This document shows positions 54,851 through 64,000 of a stretch of 64,000 nt of DNA, one piece after another. The stretch spans positions 2,352,731 through 2,416,730 of the forward strand of contig NZ_QENQ01000001.1 of NCBI RefSeq assembly GCF_003096275.1, read 5' to 3'. This DNA comes from Sphingomonas pokkalii (GTDB lineage Bacteria > Pseudomonadota > Alphaproteobacteria > Sphingomonadales > Sphingomonadaceae). Numbering within the stretch: the first letter of the stretch is position 1; each line of letters opens with the position of its first letter. Both the position numbers and the translations under genes were made by a program. A model generated the notes under the pieces. It worked only from the letters and a program-made list of their open reading frames with translations, was not told the DNA's origin and ran no database searches.

Positions 54851-55537
54851 TCAAAGGACGTCCGAGGATTCCCCGGTCGGATCGCCGCGCTTCATCAGGC
54901 CGCGGATGAATCCGATCAGGCCGGTCTGGCGCGAGCGCTTGAGCCGCTCGGCCTTGAGGATGGTGTGAACCGCCTCGAAGCACTTGTCCGCATCGTCGTT
55001 GACCAGGACATAGTCATAGCCGTCCCAGTGGCTCACCTCGTTGGAGGCGCGGGCCATGCGGTGGGCGATCACTTCGGGCGTGTCGGTCTGGCGGCCTTCG
55101 AGGCGGCGATGCAGCTCCGCCATCGACGGCGGCAGGATGAACACGCGGACCACGTCGCCGCCCATCGTCTGGTGGAGCTGCTGCGCGCCCTGCCAGTCGA
55201 TGTCGAACAGCATGTCGCGGCCGGTGGCGAGCACCGCATCCACCGGCCCCTTGGGGGTGCCGTAGCGATGCTTGAAGACGTGCGCCCATTCGATGAAATG
55301 GTGCTGCGAGACCATCTCGCGGAACCGCTCGACATCGACGAACGTATAGTCGACCCCGTTCACTTCGCCGGGGCGCGGCTCCCGCGTCGTTACCGAGACG
55401 GAGACGGCGAGATCGGGTTCGGCCGCGAGCAGCTTGCGGGCGATGGTCGACTTGCCCGCGCCCGAGGGCGAGGAAAGGACAAACAAAACCCCGCGGCGAT
55501 GGAATCCATGCGGGTCGTTCTGGTGCGAATGGGCCAT
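54851..55537 (-). CDS. gmk: Guanylate kinase
   Basis: Phosphorylates GMP to GDP. The 228-residue protein has the P-loop SSPSGAGKST (near 22-31), the GMP site TTREPRPGEVNGVDYTFVDV, and the LVNDDADKCFEAVHTILKAE end. The start at MAHSHQNDP gives a slightly extended N-terminus; a start at a later codon (VLFVLSS) is possible. It converges on the ATP12 gene. Confidence 0.95.
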   Translation of the reverse strand: MAHSHQNDPHGFHRRGVLFVLSSPSGAGKSTIARKLLAAEPDLAVSVSVTTREPRPGEVNGVDYTFVDVERFREMVSQHHFIEWAHVFKHRYGTPKGPVDAVLATGRDMLFDIDWQGAQQLHQTMGGDVVRVFILPPSMAELHRRLEGRQTDTPEVIAHRMARASNEVSHWDGYDYVLVNDDADKCFEAVHTILKAERLKRSRQTGLIGFIRGLMKRGDPTGESSDVL

Positions 55538-55593
55538 GCGGGCCTTTGGCGTAGCGGCACCCGGGCCGTCAAGCCCGAGTGCCGTTCGCCGCC

Positions 55594-55812
55594 CTACGCG
55601 CCGAGGCCCGTATCGGGACCGTGCTCGGTGGTCAGCTTGCGCTTGAGATAGGCGGCGCCCACCGCGCCCGCACCCAGCACGAATGCCGCCGGCACCACGC
55701 GCTTGGCGACTTCCCAGGTCGCGACACCGACCGCGGCACCCATGGCGCCGCCTTCGCCGTCGCGTCGGTCGATCTTGCTGCCGATCCAGCCTGCAATCAA
55801 CTTGCCGATCAT
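55594..55812 (-). CDS. Small glycine-rich membrane protein, unknown
   Basis: A 72-residue product: MIGKLIAGWIGSKIDRRDGE, then GGAMGAAVGVATWEVAKRVV and PAAFVLGAGAVGAAYLKRKL. The helices have small-residue (G/A) faces. No function known. AGGAGA lies 7 bases before the ATG. It follows fumC by 54 bases. Confidence 0.75.
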   Translation of the reverse strand: MIGKLIAGWIGSKIDRRDGEGGAMGAAVGVATWEVAKRVVPAAFVLGAGAVGAAYLKRKLTTEHGPDTGLGA

Positions 55813-55866
55813 CGTCTTCTCCTTCGCCGCAACAACGGCGTTTCGGTCCCGCCGTTCCGCAGTCCT

Positions 55867-57258
<1,392 letters not shown>

Positions 57259-57422
57259 TGCATTTCTCCGCTTGTTTGCGCGCGATGTAGGCAGCCGCTG
57301 CCGCAAACCCAAGCACCGACTCACCGGCCAGAAACACTTGGTAACTTGCGTTTCCCGCAACCCAACGCGCAAAGAAATCGGGTCACCGGCGAAACAGCCG
57401 GGACAACCGCAGGAGAAGAGCC

Positions 57423-57872
57423 ATGATCCCATTGATTTTGGGGATGCTGCTCGGCACCCCCACCACCGCGACCCCGACCGTGTCGGAGATCGCCCACAGC
57501 ATCCGTATCGATCACGATGCCGGACCGGTGCACGCCGATTATCGGATGCGCATCGACGTCCGTCACGATCAAGTCGGCACCGCCGGTCCAGGCGGCCGCC
57601 CCTCCACCCTTCGCTGCCGATGGCAGGCGGATCTGCTGCTGGATCGCAGTGCCCGGCACAGCGCCGGCACCGTACTTCAGCGCAGCCTGCGCCGCGACGC
57701 GGTAGCCTCGGGCAGCCGTCCCGGCTGGTGCACCGCCAATCGCGATACCATTGCCCGCGACGTTGCGCGCGCGACGACGGACGTGCAGGGCGAGATCCGT
57801 GCCCTCGCGCAACAGGATGCCGATGGCCTCCGCGCGGAACTGGACCGATTAGGAAACGATAGGAACGGATGA
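57423..57872 (+). CDS. Small secreted protein, unknown
   Basis: A 149-residue product with a hydrophobic start ([20 protein letters not shown]) and a mature part rich in Arg and Asp ([40 protein letters not shown]). Not recognised. AGGAGAAG precedes the ATG. It overlaps the next gene by 4 bases (ATGA), which favours a real, coupled gene. Confidence 0.66.
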   Translation: MIPLILGMLLGTPTTATPTVSEIAHSIRIDHDAGPVHADYRMRIDVRHDQVGTAGPGGRPSTLRCRWQADLLLDRSARHSAGTVLQRSLRRDAVASGSRPGWCTANRDTIARDVARATTDVQGEIRALAQQDADGLRAELDRLGNDRNG

Positions 57873-58624
57873 TCTTTGCTTTGCACTCGCGCCGTCGTTG
57901 GACGGCGGCGCTCTTTCTGCTCACCGCGCCGGCCGCGGCCCATGCCCAGTTGGTCCCCGATGTCTCGGGCGGTGTCGAACTTGCCACGGATGAAAGCCGC
58001 CGGGGCCTGAGCTGGAGCGAAAACCAGCTCAGCGCCTCCGGGGATGCGTCGGTCGGCATTCTCGGTTTCGATGCGTCCGTCCGCGTGGCGATGACGCGGG
58101 AATCGGCCCGCCACGCCGGCGCCGACACCGTGTTCGATCTGGAGGCGGGCCGTCGCTTCGGCATCGGCGCGCTCAATCTGCGCGGCTTCGTCACGGGCCA
58201 TGTGTTCACCGGCGCGGCGCGGAACATGGACTATGTCGAACTGGGTGCTGACGGGAATTTCTCGTTCGGGCCGCTGCAGCTCAACGCCGGCGCGGCCTAT
58301 GCCCCCGATCAGGGGCCGATCGGCGGCGACAACCTCTATCTCCATGCCGGCGCCCGGGTTGGTATTCCCAGCACCCCCTTCACCGTCCTCGGCTCGGTCG
58401 GTCGCACTACCGGCAGCAACGATGATGCGCGGTCGGCGCGGCTGCGACCGGCCGGGGACTATACCGATTGGCGGATCGGGGTGGAGCATTCCACCGGCGC
58501 ACTCACGCTCGGCGTCGATTATATCGGCACCGATATCGACACCAATCGCGCGGCTGCCTCGCCCTATGCGGATCTCCGCCATTCGGGCAATCGTGTGCTG
58601 GGCCGCGCCCGCCTGTCGTTCTGA
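57869..58624 (+). CDS. TorF/Gcw_chp-type outer membrane beta-barrel protein
   Basis: A 251-residue product with a signal peptide ([20 protein letters not shown]) and a predicted 12-strand barrel-like pattern. The start of the mature part, [20 protein letters not shown] and [20 protein letters not shown], is typical of the TIGR02001/Gcw_chp family, and the last strand ends in phenylalanine (GRARLSF). Function unknown. Coupled to the preceding gene. Confidence 0.82.
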   Translation: MIFALHSRRRWTAALFLLTAPAAAHAQLVPDVSGGVELATDESRRGLSWSENQLSASGDASVGILGFDASVRVAMTRESARHAGADTVFDLEAGRRFGIGALNLRGFVTGHVFTGAARNMDYVELGADGNFSFGPLQLNAGAAYAPDQGPIGGDNLYLHAGARVGIPSTPFTVLGSVGRTTGSNDDARSARLRPAGDYTDWRIGVEHSTGALTLGVDYIGTDIDTNRAAASPYADLRHSGNRVLGRARLSF

Positions 58625-58671
58625 TACCCGAAACAGGCTGGCGGCCCCGCCGCCGGTCTGCCTGCCGGGCT

Positions 58672-59163
58672 TTACTTCTTTCGCTTGAAATCCACCGACA
58701 CGACGTTCGACCCGTCGTCCGCCGGCTTGGCGATCGGCCCGCCGTCATTTTCGGCATCGTCATGCTCGTGGGGCTCGGGGCCCTCGGGGCCTTCCTGCGC
58801 CTGGAAGCGCAGTTCGAAATTGACCGCCGGATCGTGGAACCCGGTGATCGCCGAAAACGGAATCGTCAGGATCGACGGCACCTGATTGAAGCTGAGGCCG
58901 ACCGAGAACTTGTTCGCATCGACGGTCAGGTCCCAATAGCGATGCTGCAGGACGATCGTCATCTCGTCGGGAAAGCGCTCCATCAGCCGCTGGGGGATGT
59001 CCACCCCCGGCGCCTGCGTCTTGAACGTGATGTAGAAATGGTGCGCGCCGGGCAACCCGCCGGATTCGGCTACCGATCCAAGCACGCGACCGACAACGGC
59101 GCGCAGGGCTTCCTGCACGATCTCGTCGTACGGAATCAAACTATCGGGTACATTCCCTGTCAT
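58672..59163 (-). CDS. sspB: ClpXP adaptor protein SspB
   Basis: SspB tethers ssrA-tagged proteins to ClpXP. The 163-residue alphaproteobacterial form starts MTGNVPDSLIPYDEIVQEAL and has HHFYITFKTQAPGVDIPQRL, TIVLQHRYWDLTVDANKFSV and IPFSAITGFHDPAVNFELRF. An acidic/proline linker leads to a C-terminal ClpX-binding tail (NVVSVDFKRKK). It is divergent from hisB. Confidence 0.94.
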   Translation of the reverse strand: MTGNVPDSLIPYDEIVQEALRAVVGRVLGSVAESGGLPGAHHFYITFKTQAPGVDIPQRLMERFPDEMTIVLQHRYWDLTVDANKFSVGLSFNQVPSILTIPFSAITGFHDPAVNFELRFQAQEGPEGPEPHEHDDAENDGGPIAKPADDGSNVVSVDFKRKK

Positions 59164-59235
59164 GCCCCTCTGGGTAGCGGCTGAAAAAATGGGGTCAAGA
59201 TTGCATGCACCGCTAGCCGCGTTATGTGCAGCGAC

Positions 59236-59823
59236 ATGCGCACCGCGACGATCCGCCGGAAGACCAGCGAAACCTCGATCGACGTCACCGTCAACCTCGA
59301 CGGCACCGGCGTCTACACCATCCATACGGGCATCGGATTCTTCGATCACATGCTCGAACAGCTCAGCCGCCACTCGCTGATCGACATGGACGTGAAAACG
59401 GTGGGCGACCTGCATATCGATCAGCACCACACGGTGGAGGATACCGGCCTCGCGATCGGCGAAGCCATTGCCAAGGCGCTCGGCGACAAGAAGGGCATCC
59501 GCCGCTATGCCGACGCGCTCTCGCCGATGGACGAGACGCTGACCCGCGTCGCGATCGACATTTCCGGCCGCCCCTATCTCGTGTGGAAAACCGAATTCTC
59601 GCAGAAGAAGCTCGGCGAGATGGATACCGAGATGTTCGAGCATTGGTTCCACAGCTTCGCACAGACCGCGGGACTGACGCTGCACGTCGAGACGCTGTAC
59701 GGCAGCAACAACCACCATATCGCCGAAGCCGCGTTCAAGGGCCTGGCCCGTGCGCTGCGCGAGGCGGTGGAGATCGACCCGCGCAAAGCAGATGCCATCC
59801 CGTCGACCAAGGGAGTGCTGTGA
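59236..59823 (+). CDS. hisB: Imidazoleglycerol-phosphate dehydratase
   Basis: Sixth step of histidine synthesis; Mn2+ enzyme. The 195-residue protein has [60 protein letters not shown] and [20 protein letters not shown], the metal-binding histidine motifs. The phosphatase domain found in enterobacterial HisB is absent, as is normal here. The start [10 protein letters not shown] matches the family; an ATG four codons upstream exists. Confidence 0.97.
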   Translation: MRTATIRRKTSETSIDVTVNLDGTGVYTIHTGIGFFDHMLEQLSRHSLIDMDVKTVGDLHIDQHHTVEDTGLAIGEAIAKALGDKKGIRRYADALSPMDETLTRVAIDISGRPYLVWKTEFSQKKLGEMDTEMFEHWFHSFAQTAGLTLHVETLYGSNNHHIAEAAFKGLARALREAVEIDPRKADAIPSTKGVL

Positions 59824-60107
59824 TGATCCTCGTGCTGCTGACCTACAAGGTGGACATCGCCCAGATCGACGCACTGCGCCCCGCGCATGTCGACTGGCTC
59901 AAGCAGGGCGTGGCGGATGGCCGCCTTCTGGTCGCCGGCCGCAAGTTGCCGGTGACCGGCGGCTTCTTCATGGCGCGCGGCACGCTCGAAGAGGTGCAGA
60001 CCTGGGCCGCGGGCGATCCGTTCGCCACCGCCGGCGCCGCCGAATACGACTTTGTCGAAGTCGCCCCGAGCATCCTCGCGCCAGGGCTGGAGGCGCTTGG
60101 CCAGTGA
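59823..60107 (+). CDS. YCII-related protein in the his operon
   Basis: A 94-residue ferredoxin-like fold protein: [60 protein letters not shown] and PFATAGAAEYDFVEVAPSIL, a typical YCII pattern including the H...D pair. It forms TGATG with hisB and GTGA with hisH, so it is translated in the middle of the his cluster. Its role in histidine synthesis, if any, is unknown. Confidence 0.9.
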   Translation: MILVLLTYKVDIAQIDALRPAHVDWLKQGVADGRLLVAGRKLPVTGGFFMARGTLEEVQTWAAGDPFATAGAAEYDFVEVAPSILAPGLEALGQ

Positions 60108-60706
60108 GTGTCGCGCTGATCGATTACGGCGCGGGCAACCTCCACTCGGTGCACAATGCGCTGAAGGCGGCGGGTGCTGCCGACATCGCGGTAACGGCGG
60201 ACCCGGCGGTGGTGCGCAGTGCCGACCGGGTGGTGCTGCCCGGCGTCGGTGCGTTCGGTGCCTGTGCCTCGGGCCTGCGCGCGCTGCCCGGCATGATCGA
60301 GGCGCTGGAGACGCGCGTACTGCGCGACGCGGTGCCGTTCCTCGGCGTGTGCGTCGGCATGCAGCTGCTCGCGACCACCGGGGAAGAACTGGGTAGCCAT
60401 GCCGGGCTCGGCTGGATCCCCGGCACCGTCCGCCAGCTGCCCACCGGCCCCGATGTGCGCGTCCCGCACATGGGCTGGAACGACGTGGTCCCCACCGTCG
60501 ACCACCCGCTGATCGAGCGCGGCGAGGCCTATTTCCTCCACAGCTTCGCCTTCGACGGCGAGGCGGTGCTCGCCACCACCGAACATGGCGGCCCGGTGAC
60601 TGCCGCGATCGGCCGCGACAATATCGTCGGCCTGCAATTCCACCCGGAAAAGAGCCAGCGCTACGGCATCGCGCTGCTGGAGCGGTTCCTGGCGTGGAGG
60701 CCGTGA
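60104..60706 (+). CDS. hisH: Imidazole glycerol phosphate synthase subunit HisH
   Basis: Glutaminase subunit that delivers ammonia to HisF. The 200-residue protein starts with GTG 60104. The triad is visible: C83 in FLGVCVGMQLL, H180 and E182 in LQFHPEKSQ. The N-terminus SVALIDYGAGNLHSVHNALK is standard. hisA follows after a 205-base repeat spacer; hisF is the partner subunit. Confidence 0.96.
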   Translation: MSVALIDYGAGNLHSVHNALKAAGAADIAVTADPAVVRSADRVVLPGVGAFGACASGLRALPGMIEALETRVLRDAVPFLGVCVGMQLLATTGEELGSHAGLGWIPGTVRQLPTGPDVRVPHMGWNDVVPTVDHPLIERGEAYFLHSFAFDGEAVLATTEHGGPVTAAIGRDNIVGLQFHPEKSQRYGIALLERFLAWRP

Positions 60707-60711
60707 GAACC

Positions 60712-60903
60712 ATTCCCCTCCTCCCCCTTGACGGGGGAGGATACCGTAGCTTGGCGCGTCAGCGCCTAGCGAAGGTTGGAGAGGGTGAGCGCGGCGTAGC
60801 CGCGCGCGCTTGCCCTGCAAGCGCTCCCCCTCTCCCGCTGCGACTAGGCTCGCTTCGCTCCCCAAGTCTCGCGGCCTCCCCCGCAAGGGGGGAGGCAGTT
60901 TGG
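60712..60903. repeat. CTCCCC-type compound repeat between hisH and hisA
   Basis: An imperfect 190-base palindrome: outer arms cccctcctcccccttgacgg and ggcctcccccgcaaggggggagg-like, middle parts ggagagggtgagcgcggc and gctccccctctcccgctgcg, and a central gcgcgcgcttgccctgcaagc. It occupies nearly the whole hisH-hisA gap and probably affects transcript stability or partial termination in the operon. Confidence 0.7.
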
Positions 60904-60911
60904 AAAAAGCA

Positions 60912-61649
60912 ATGACCCTGCACATCTTCCCCGCCATCGATCTCAAGGCCGGCCAGGTCGTTCGCCTCGCCGAAGGCGACATGGCGCGCGCCACCGTGTA
61001 CGGCGACGACCCCGCCGCCCAGGCCGCGCTGTTTGCGGAGGCGGGCGCCGAGTGGCTGCACGTCGTCGACCTCGACGGCGCGTTCGCGGGCGAATCGGTC
61101 AACGGCCTCGCGGTCGCCAACATCCTGGCGAAGACGCCTGCCAAGGTGCAGCTCGGCGGCGGCATCCGGAACCACGAATCGATCCGCCGCTGGCTCGACA
61201 TGGGCGTGACCCGCGTCGTGATCGGCACCGCTGCACTGGAAAACCCCGAGCTGGTCCGCGAAGCCGCCCGCGCGCATCCCGGCCAGATCGTGGTCGCGGT
61301 GGACGCCCGCGACGGCATGGTCGCGACGCATGGCTGGGCCGATGTGTCGGACGTGAGCGTGGTCGATCTCGCCCGCCGCTTCGAGGATGCCGGCGTCGCC
61401 GCACTCCTCTTCACCGATGTCGGCCGCGACGGGCTGCTCAAGGGGTGCAATGTCGAGGCGACGGTGGCGCTCGCCCGCGCCGTGTCGATCCCGGTGATCG
61501 CCAGCGGCGGCGTCACCGATATCCACGACATCCATGCGCTGCGCCAGCACGTGAGCGACGGCATCGAGGGCGTGATCTCGGGCCGCGCGCTCTATGATGG
61601 CCGGCTCGACCTCGCCGAGGCGATCGCAGCGGGCCGGGTGGACGCATGA
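60912..61649 (+). CDS. hisA: ProFAR isomerase (HisA)
   Basis: Isomerises ProFAR to PRFAR, the fourth step of histidine synthesis. The 245-residue TIM barrel has the catalytic aspartates D10 ([13 protein letters not shown]) and D131 (VVAVDARDG), and phosphate-binding segments VQLGGGIRN and [10 protein letters not shown]. The ATG 60912 follows GGAAAAAGC. Length is normal. Confidence 0.97.
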   Translation: MTLHIFPAIDLKAGQVVRLAEGDMARATVYGDDPAAQAALFAEAGAEWLHVVDLDGAFAGESVNGLAVANILAKTPAKVQLGGGIRNHESIRRWLDMGVTRVVIGTAALENPELVREAARAHPGQIVVAVDARDGMVATHGWADVSDVSVVDLARRFEDAGVAALLFTDVGRDGLLKGCNVEATVALARAVSIPVIASGGVTDIHDIHALRQHVSDGIEGVISGRALYDGRLDLAEAIAAGRVDA

Positions 61650-61650
61650 G

Positions 61651-61876
61651 GTTCACGCGAAGGCGCGAAGGCGCGAAGAAGAGAGACTCGGTTCACGCGG
61701 AGGCGCGGAGACGCGGAGGGTTGGCGGCCCGCAGCGGCGACAGCCGCCAAACGCCTCCGTTCCGCGCGCTGAAGATGCTGGAGAACAGCGCCGCTGCCGC
61801 GGCAAATTTCTCTCTCCGCGTCTCCGCGCCTCCGCGTGAACCAAATCTTCTTCGTGCCTTCGCGCCTTCGCGTGAC
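61651..61876. repeat. 226-base nested inverted repeat between hisA and hisF
   Basis: Outer arms 61651-61681 (gttcacgcgaaggcgcgaag plus gcgcgaagaag) and 61848-61875; inner arms 61690-61719 (ggttcacgcggaggcgcgga) and about 61811-61842; and a central small hairpin ttggcggc / gccgccaa. Each arm is built of short GCG-rich 9-mers (gaaggcgc, gaggcgcgg). It contains no gene. It would form a long hairpin in the his mRNA. Confidence 0.9.
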
Positions 61877-61908
61877 ACCCAAAAGACCCCCGTCCCGGAG
61901 ACCCGCGC

Positions 61909-62670
<762 letters not shown>

Positions 62671-62746
62671 GCAGTCGCCGCTATGCCGCTTAGAGTTTTG
62701 GGCGACAGGCAATTGCCTATGGCTGCAGGAGATCTAGGCTAAGGCA

Positions 62747-63028
62747 ATGATTACGTTAGTGAGCCTCGTGCTACTGCCGGTACTAGCGTTCTGGGCAGGA
62801 ATGCTATGCCGCAGACCTTTGAGGTGGATAATCTGGCCCTTAGCCATCGCAGCGCCGCTAACAATCTACACCGCTGAACTCGCCAGCTACCCGCCATCGA
62901 TTCCAGGTTTCTGGGAGTGGTGGCTTGCTGGGCTGGTAATGCTCGGAATTCCCATCCTTCTCTCGACCGGTGCTTCAGGTGTCGCACTCATGGCCGGTAG
63001 CAGAATACGAGATCGTACCTCAGATTGA
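62747..63028 (+). CDS. Low-GC small membrane protein, unknown
   Basis: A 93-residue product with three hydrophobic segments: ITLVSLVLLPVLAFWAGMLC, LRWIIWPLAIAAPLTIYTAE and WEWWLAGLVMLGIPILLSTG. GC is about 57 percent by hand count over 62761-62880, against 75 percent in a hisF sample. No family recognised. It sits between hisF and hisE, where normally nothing intervenes. Confidence 0.62.
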   Translation: MITLVSLVLLPVLAFWAGMLCRRPLRWIIWPLAIAAPLTIYTAELASYPPSIPGFWEWWLAGLVMLGIPILLSTGASGVALMAGSRIRDRTSD

Positions 63029-63073
63029 GAGTGCGGAAATGGATGCGTTTGTCTGGCCGACAGATGCTTCCTT

Positions 63074-63475
63074 CTACACCGCCGTCGGCCGGCTCAGCAC
63101 ATACCACGCGCACCCCAGCATCGCCGCCGCCACCCCGACCGCCAGCCAGGGCCCCGGCCGCGCGCCCCAGGCGAAAAGGCCGTAGCCGAGCGCCATGCCC
63201 GCACAGGCCATCGCCTTGCCCTTGCGCGGGATCGCGCCCTGTTCGCGCCAGGCGACCAGCGTCGGCCCGAATCGCGGATGGTCGAGCAGCCATGCCTCCA
63301 GCCGCGGCGAGGAGCGGGCGAAGCAGCCGGCGGCGAGGATCAGGAAGATCGTCGTCGGCATCAGCGGCAGCAGCGCGCCGATGAAGCCGAGGCCGACGAA
63401 CACGAAGCCCAGCGCCAGCCACAAGGGTCGCGACAGCCGCCCCTGCCCTGCCCCCGATTCGCGTTCCTGCACCAT
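63074..63475 (-). CDS. DUF454 (YbaN-like) membrane protein
   Basis: A 133-residue inner-membrane protein. LWLALGFVFVGLGFIGALLP, LMPTTIFLILAAGCFARSSP (the family hallmark), RLEAWLLDHPRFGPTLVAW and a basic turn REQGAIPRKGKAMA match the DUF454/YbaN family, of unknown function. Several ATGs stand in a row; the one at 63475 has GGGCAGG 6 bases upstream. It runs against the his genes. Confidence 0.85.
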   Translation of the reverse strand: MVQERESGAGQGRLSRPLWLALGFVFVGLGFIGALLPLMPTTIFLILAAGCFARSSPRLEAWLLDHPRFGPTLVAWREQGAIPRKGKAMACAGMALGYGLFAWGARPGPWLAVGVAAAMLGCAWYVLSRPTAV

Positions 63476-63583
63476 CATCATCCTGCCCTGCTGCCGCGAA
63501 TCGCTCGCAATCACCATAGGGGAAGCCCCGCAATCCCGCGCCCCAGGATTGACAGCGCCGCACGCCTCCCGCAGCCGGAGACC

Positions 63584-63901
63584 ATGGCCGACCTTCTCGA
63601 CACGCTCGAACAGACGATCCGCGACCGCCGCTCGGGCGATCCCGCCGCCAGCTATGTCGCCAAGCTCACCGCCCGCGGCCGCGCCAAGATCGCGCAGAAG
63701 CTGGGCGAGGAAGCCACCGAAGCGGTGATCGCCGCGATCCAGGACGATCGCGACGAGCTGGTGAAGGAATCGGCGGACCTGCTGTTCCACCTGCTCGTGC
63801 TGCTCGCCGATATGGGGCTCGGCCTCGACGACGTCCGCGCCGAGCTGGCGCGCCGCGAGGGCGTGTCCGGGATCGCCGAAAAAGCGGCGCGCGGGGCGTG
63901 A
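63584..63901 (+). CDS. hisE: Phosphoribosyl-ATP pyrophosphatase
   Basis: Second step of histidine synthesis, PR-ATP to PR-AMP. The 105-residue all-helical protein has LTARGRAKIAQKLGEEATEA, VIAAIQDDRDELVKESADLL and FHLLVLLADMGLGLDDVRAE, with the E-E...E-x-x-D metal-binding pattern. It is a stand-alone HisE rather than a HisIE fusion. GGAG lies 3 bases before the ATG's ACC; short spacing. Confidence 0.96.
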   Translation: MADLLDTLEQTIRDRRSGDPAASYVAKLTARGRAKIAQKLGEEATEAVIAAIQDDRDELVKESADLLFHLLVLLADMGLGLDDVRAELARREGVSGIAEKAARGA

Positions 63902-63904
63902 AAT

Positions 63905-64000
63905 CGTAATCCTCCCCCGTCAGGGGGAGGTGGCAGGCGCAGCCTGACGAAGGGGGAGGACGCCCTGCCGCCAGTTGATCGCTGCCCTCCCCCTCCGTCG
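63905..64000. repeat. CTCCCC-type repeat, cut by the window edge
   Basis: Starts with aatcctcccccgtcaggggg, then aggtggcaggcgcagcctga, cgaagggggagga and, at the end, ccctccccctccgtcg. It is another copy of the repeat family seen at 34171, 53139 and 60712 and presumably continues outside the window. Confidence 0.7.

Noticed and set aside
61651..61876. Insertion sequence or transposon remnant
   Set aside because: No transposase frame and no clear target duplication; recorded as an inverted-repeat element only.

Overview
This window is a high-GC chromosomal segment (roughly two thirds G+C in most genes) from an alphaproteobacterium, most probably a member of the Sphingomonadaceae. The grounds are the order of the ribosomal genes, the joint presence of ApaG, SspB, an ATP12-type F1 chaperone, bactofilin and a LexA-type GTTC-N7-GTTC box, and abundant short GC-rich inverted repeats of the kind common in sphingomonads. 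No tRNA, rRNA, CRISPR array, prophage or complete insertion sequence was found.

Bases 1-21800 (minus strand) hold the str-S10-spc-alpha ribosomal supercluster: rpsL-rpsG-fusA-tuf-rpsJ-rplC-rplD-rplW-rplB-rpsS-rplV-rpsC-rplP-rpmC-rpsQ-rplN-rplX-rplE-rpsN-rpsH-rplF-rplR-rpsE-rpmD, then rplO-secY-adk-rpsM-rpsK-rpoA-rplQ (rplQ cut by the window edge). It is broken in three unusual places. A terminator and a strongly structured 365-base spacer separate rpsJ from rplC. A 1.5 kb block with a terminator, a VapBC toxin-antitoxin pair and an opposing low-GC putative lipoprotein gene splits rpmD from rplO. A repeat-rich spacer with a small membrane-protein gene splits adk from rpsM.

Bases 22000-28000 carry a bactofilin, a DUF4142 lipoprotein and a B12 uptake operon: a cobalamin riboswitch followed by btuB, btuF, btuC and btuD with overlapping or touching reading frames. 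Bases 28000-38150 hold a secreted protein of unknown role, a LysR regulator, metZ-apaG, a GT-C mannosyltransferase, an Old Yellow Enzyme gene with a palindromic operator candidate, a GT2-GtrA glycosyltransferase coupled to leuB, recO, a PRC-barrel protein and a VOC protein.

Bases 38150-51600 start with glnD and continue with mostly small secreted or membrane proteins, including three paralogues that share a cysteine/glycine-zipper tail. Among them lie OsmC, a DUF985 cupin, recN with a LexA box, bamD and manA. A seven-copy 54-bp tandem repeat array lies at 42919-43262 beside a PF04120-type membrane protein.

Bases 51600-59200 hold fluC/crcB, an RluA-family pseudouridine synthase, a HAD phosphatase, a small membrane protein, an ATP12 chaperone, gmk, fumC, an outer-membrane-type protein and sspB. 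Bases 59200-64000 hold a his cluster, hisB-(YCII protein)-hisH-hisA-hisF-hisE, interrupted by GC-rich repeats, a 226-base nested inverted repeat, a low-GC orphan membrane gene and a DUF454 gene.
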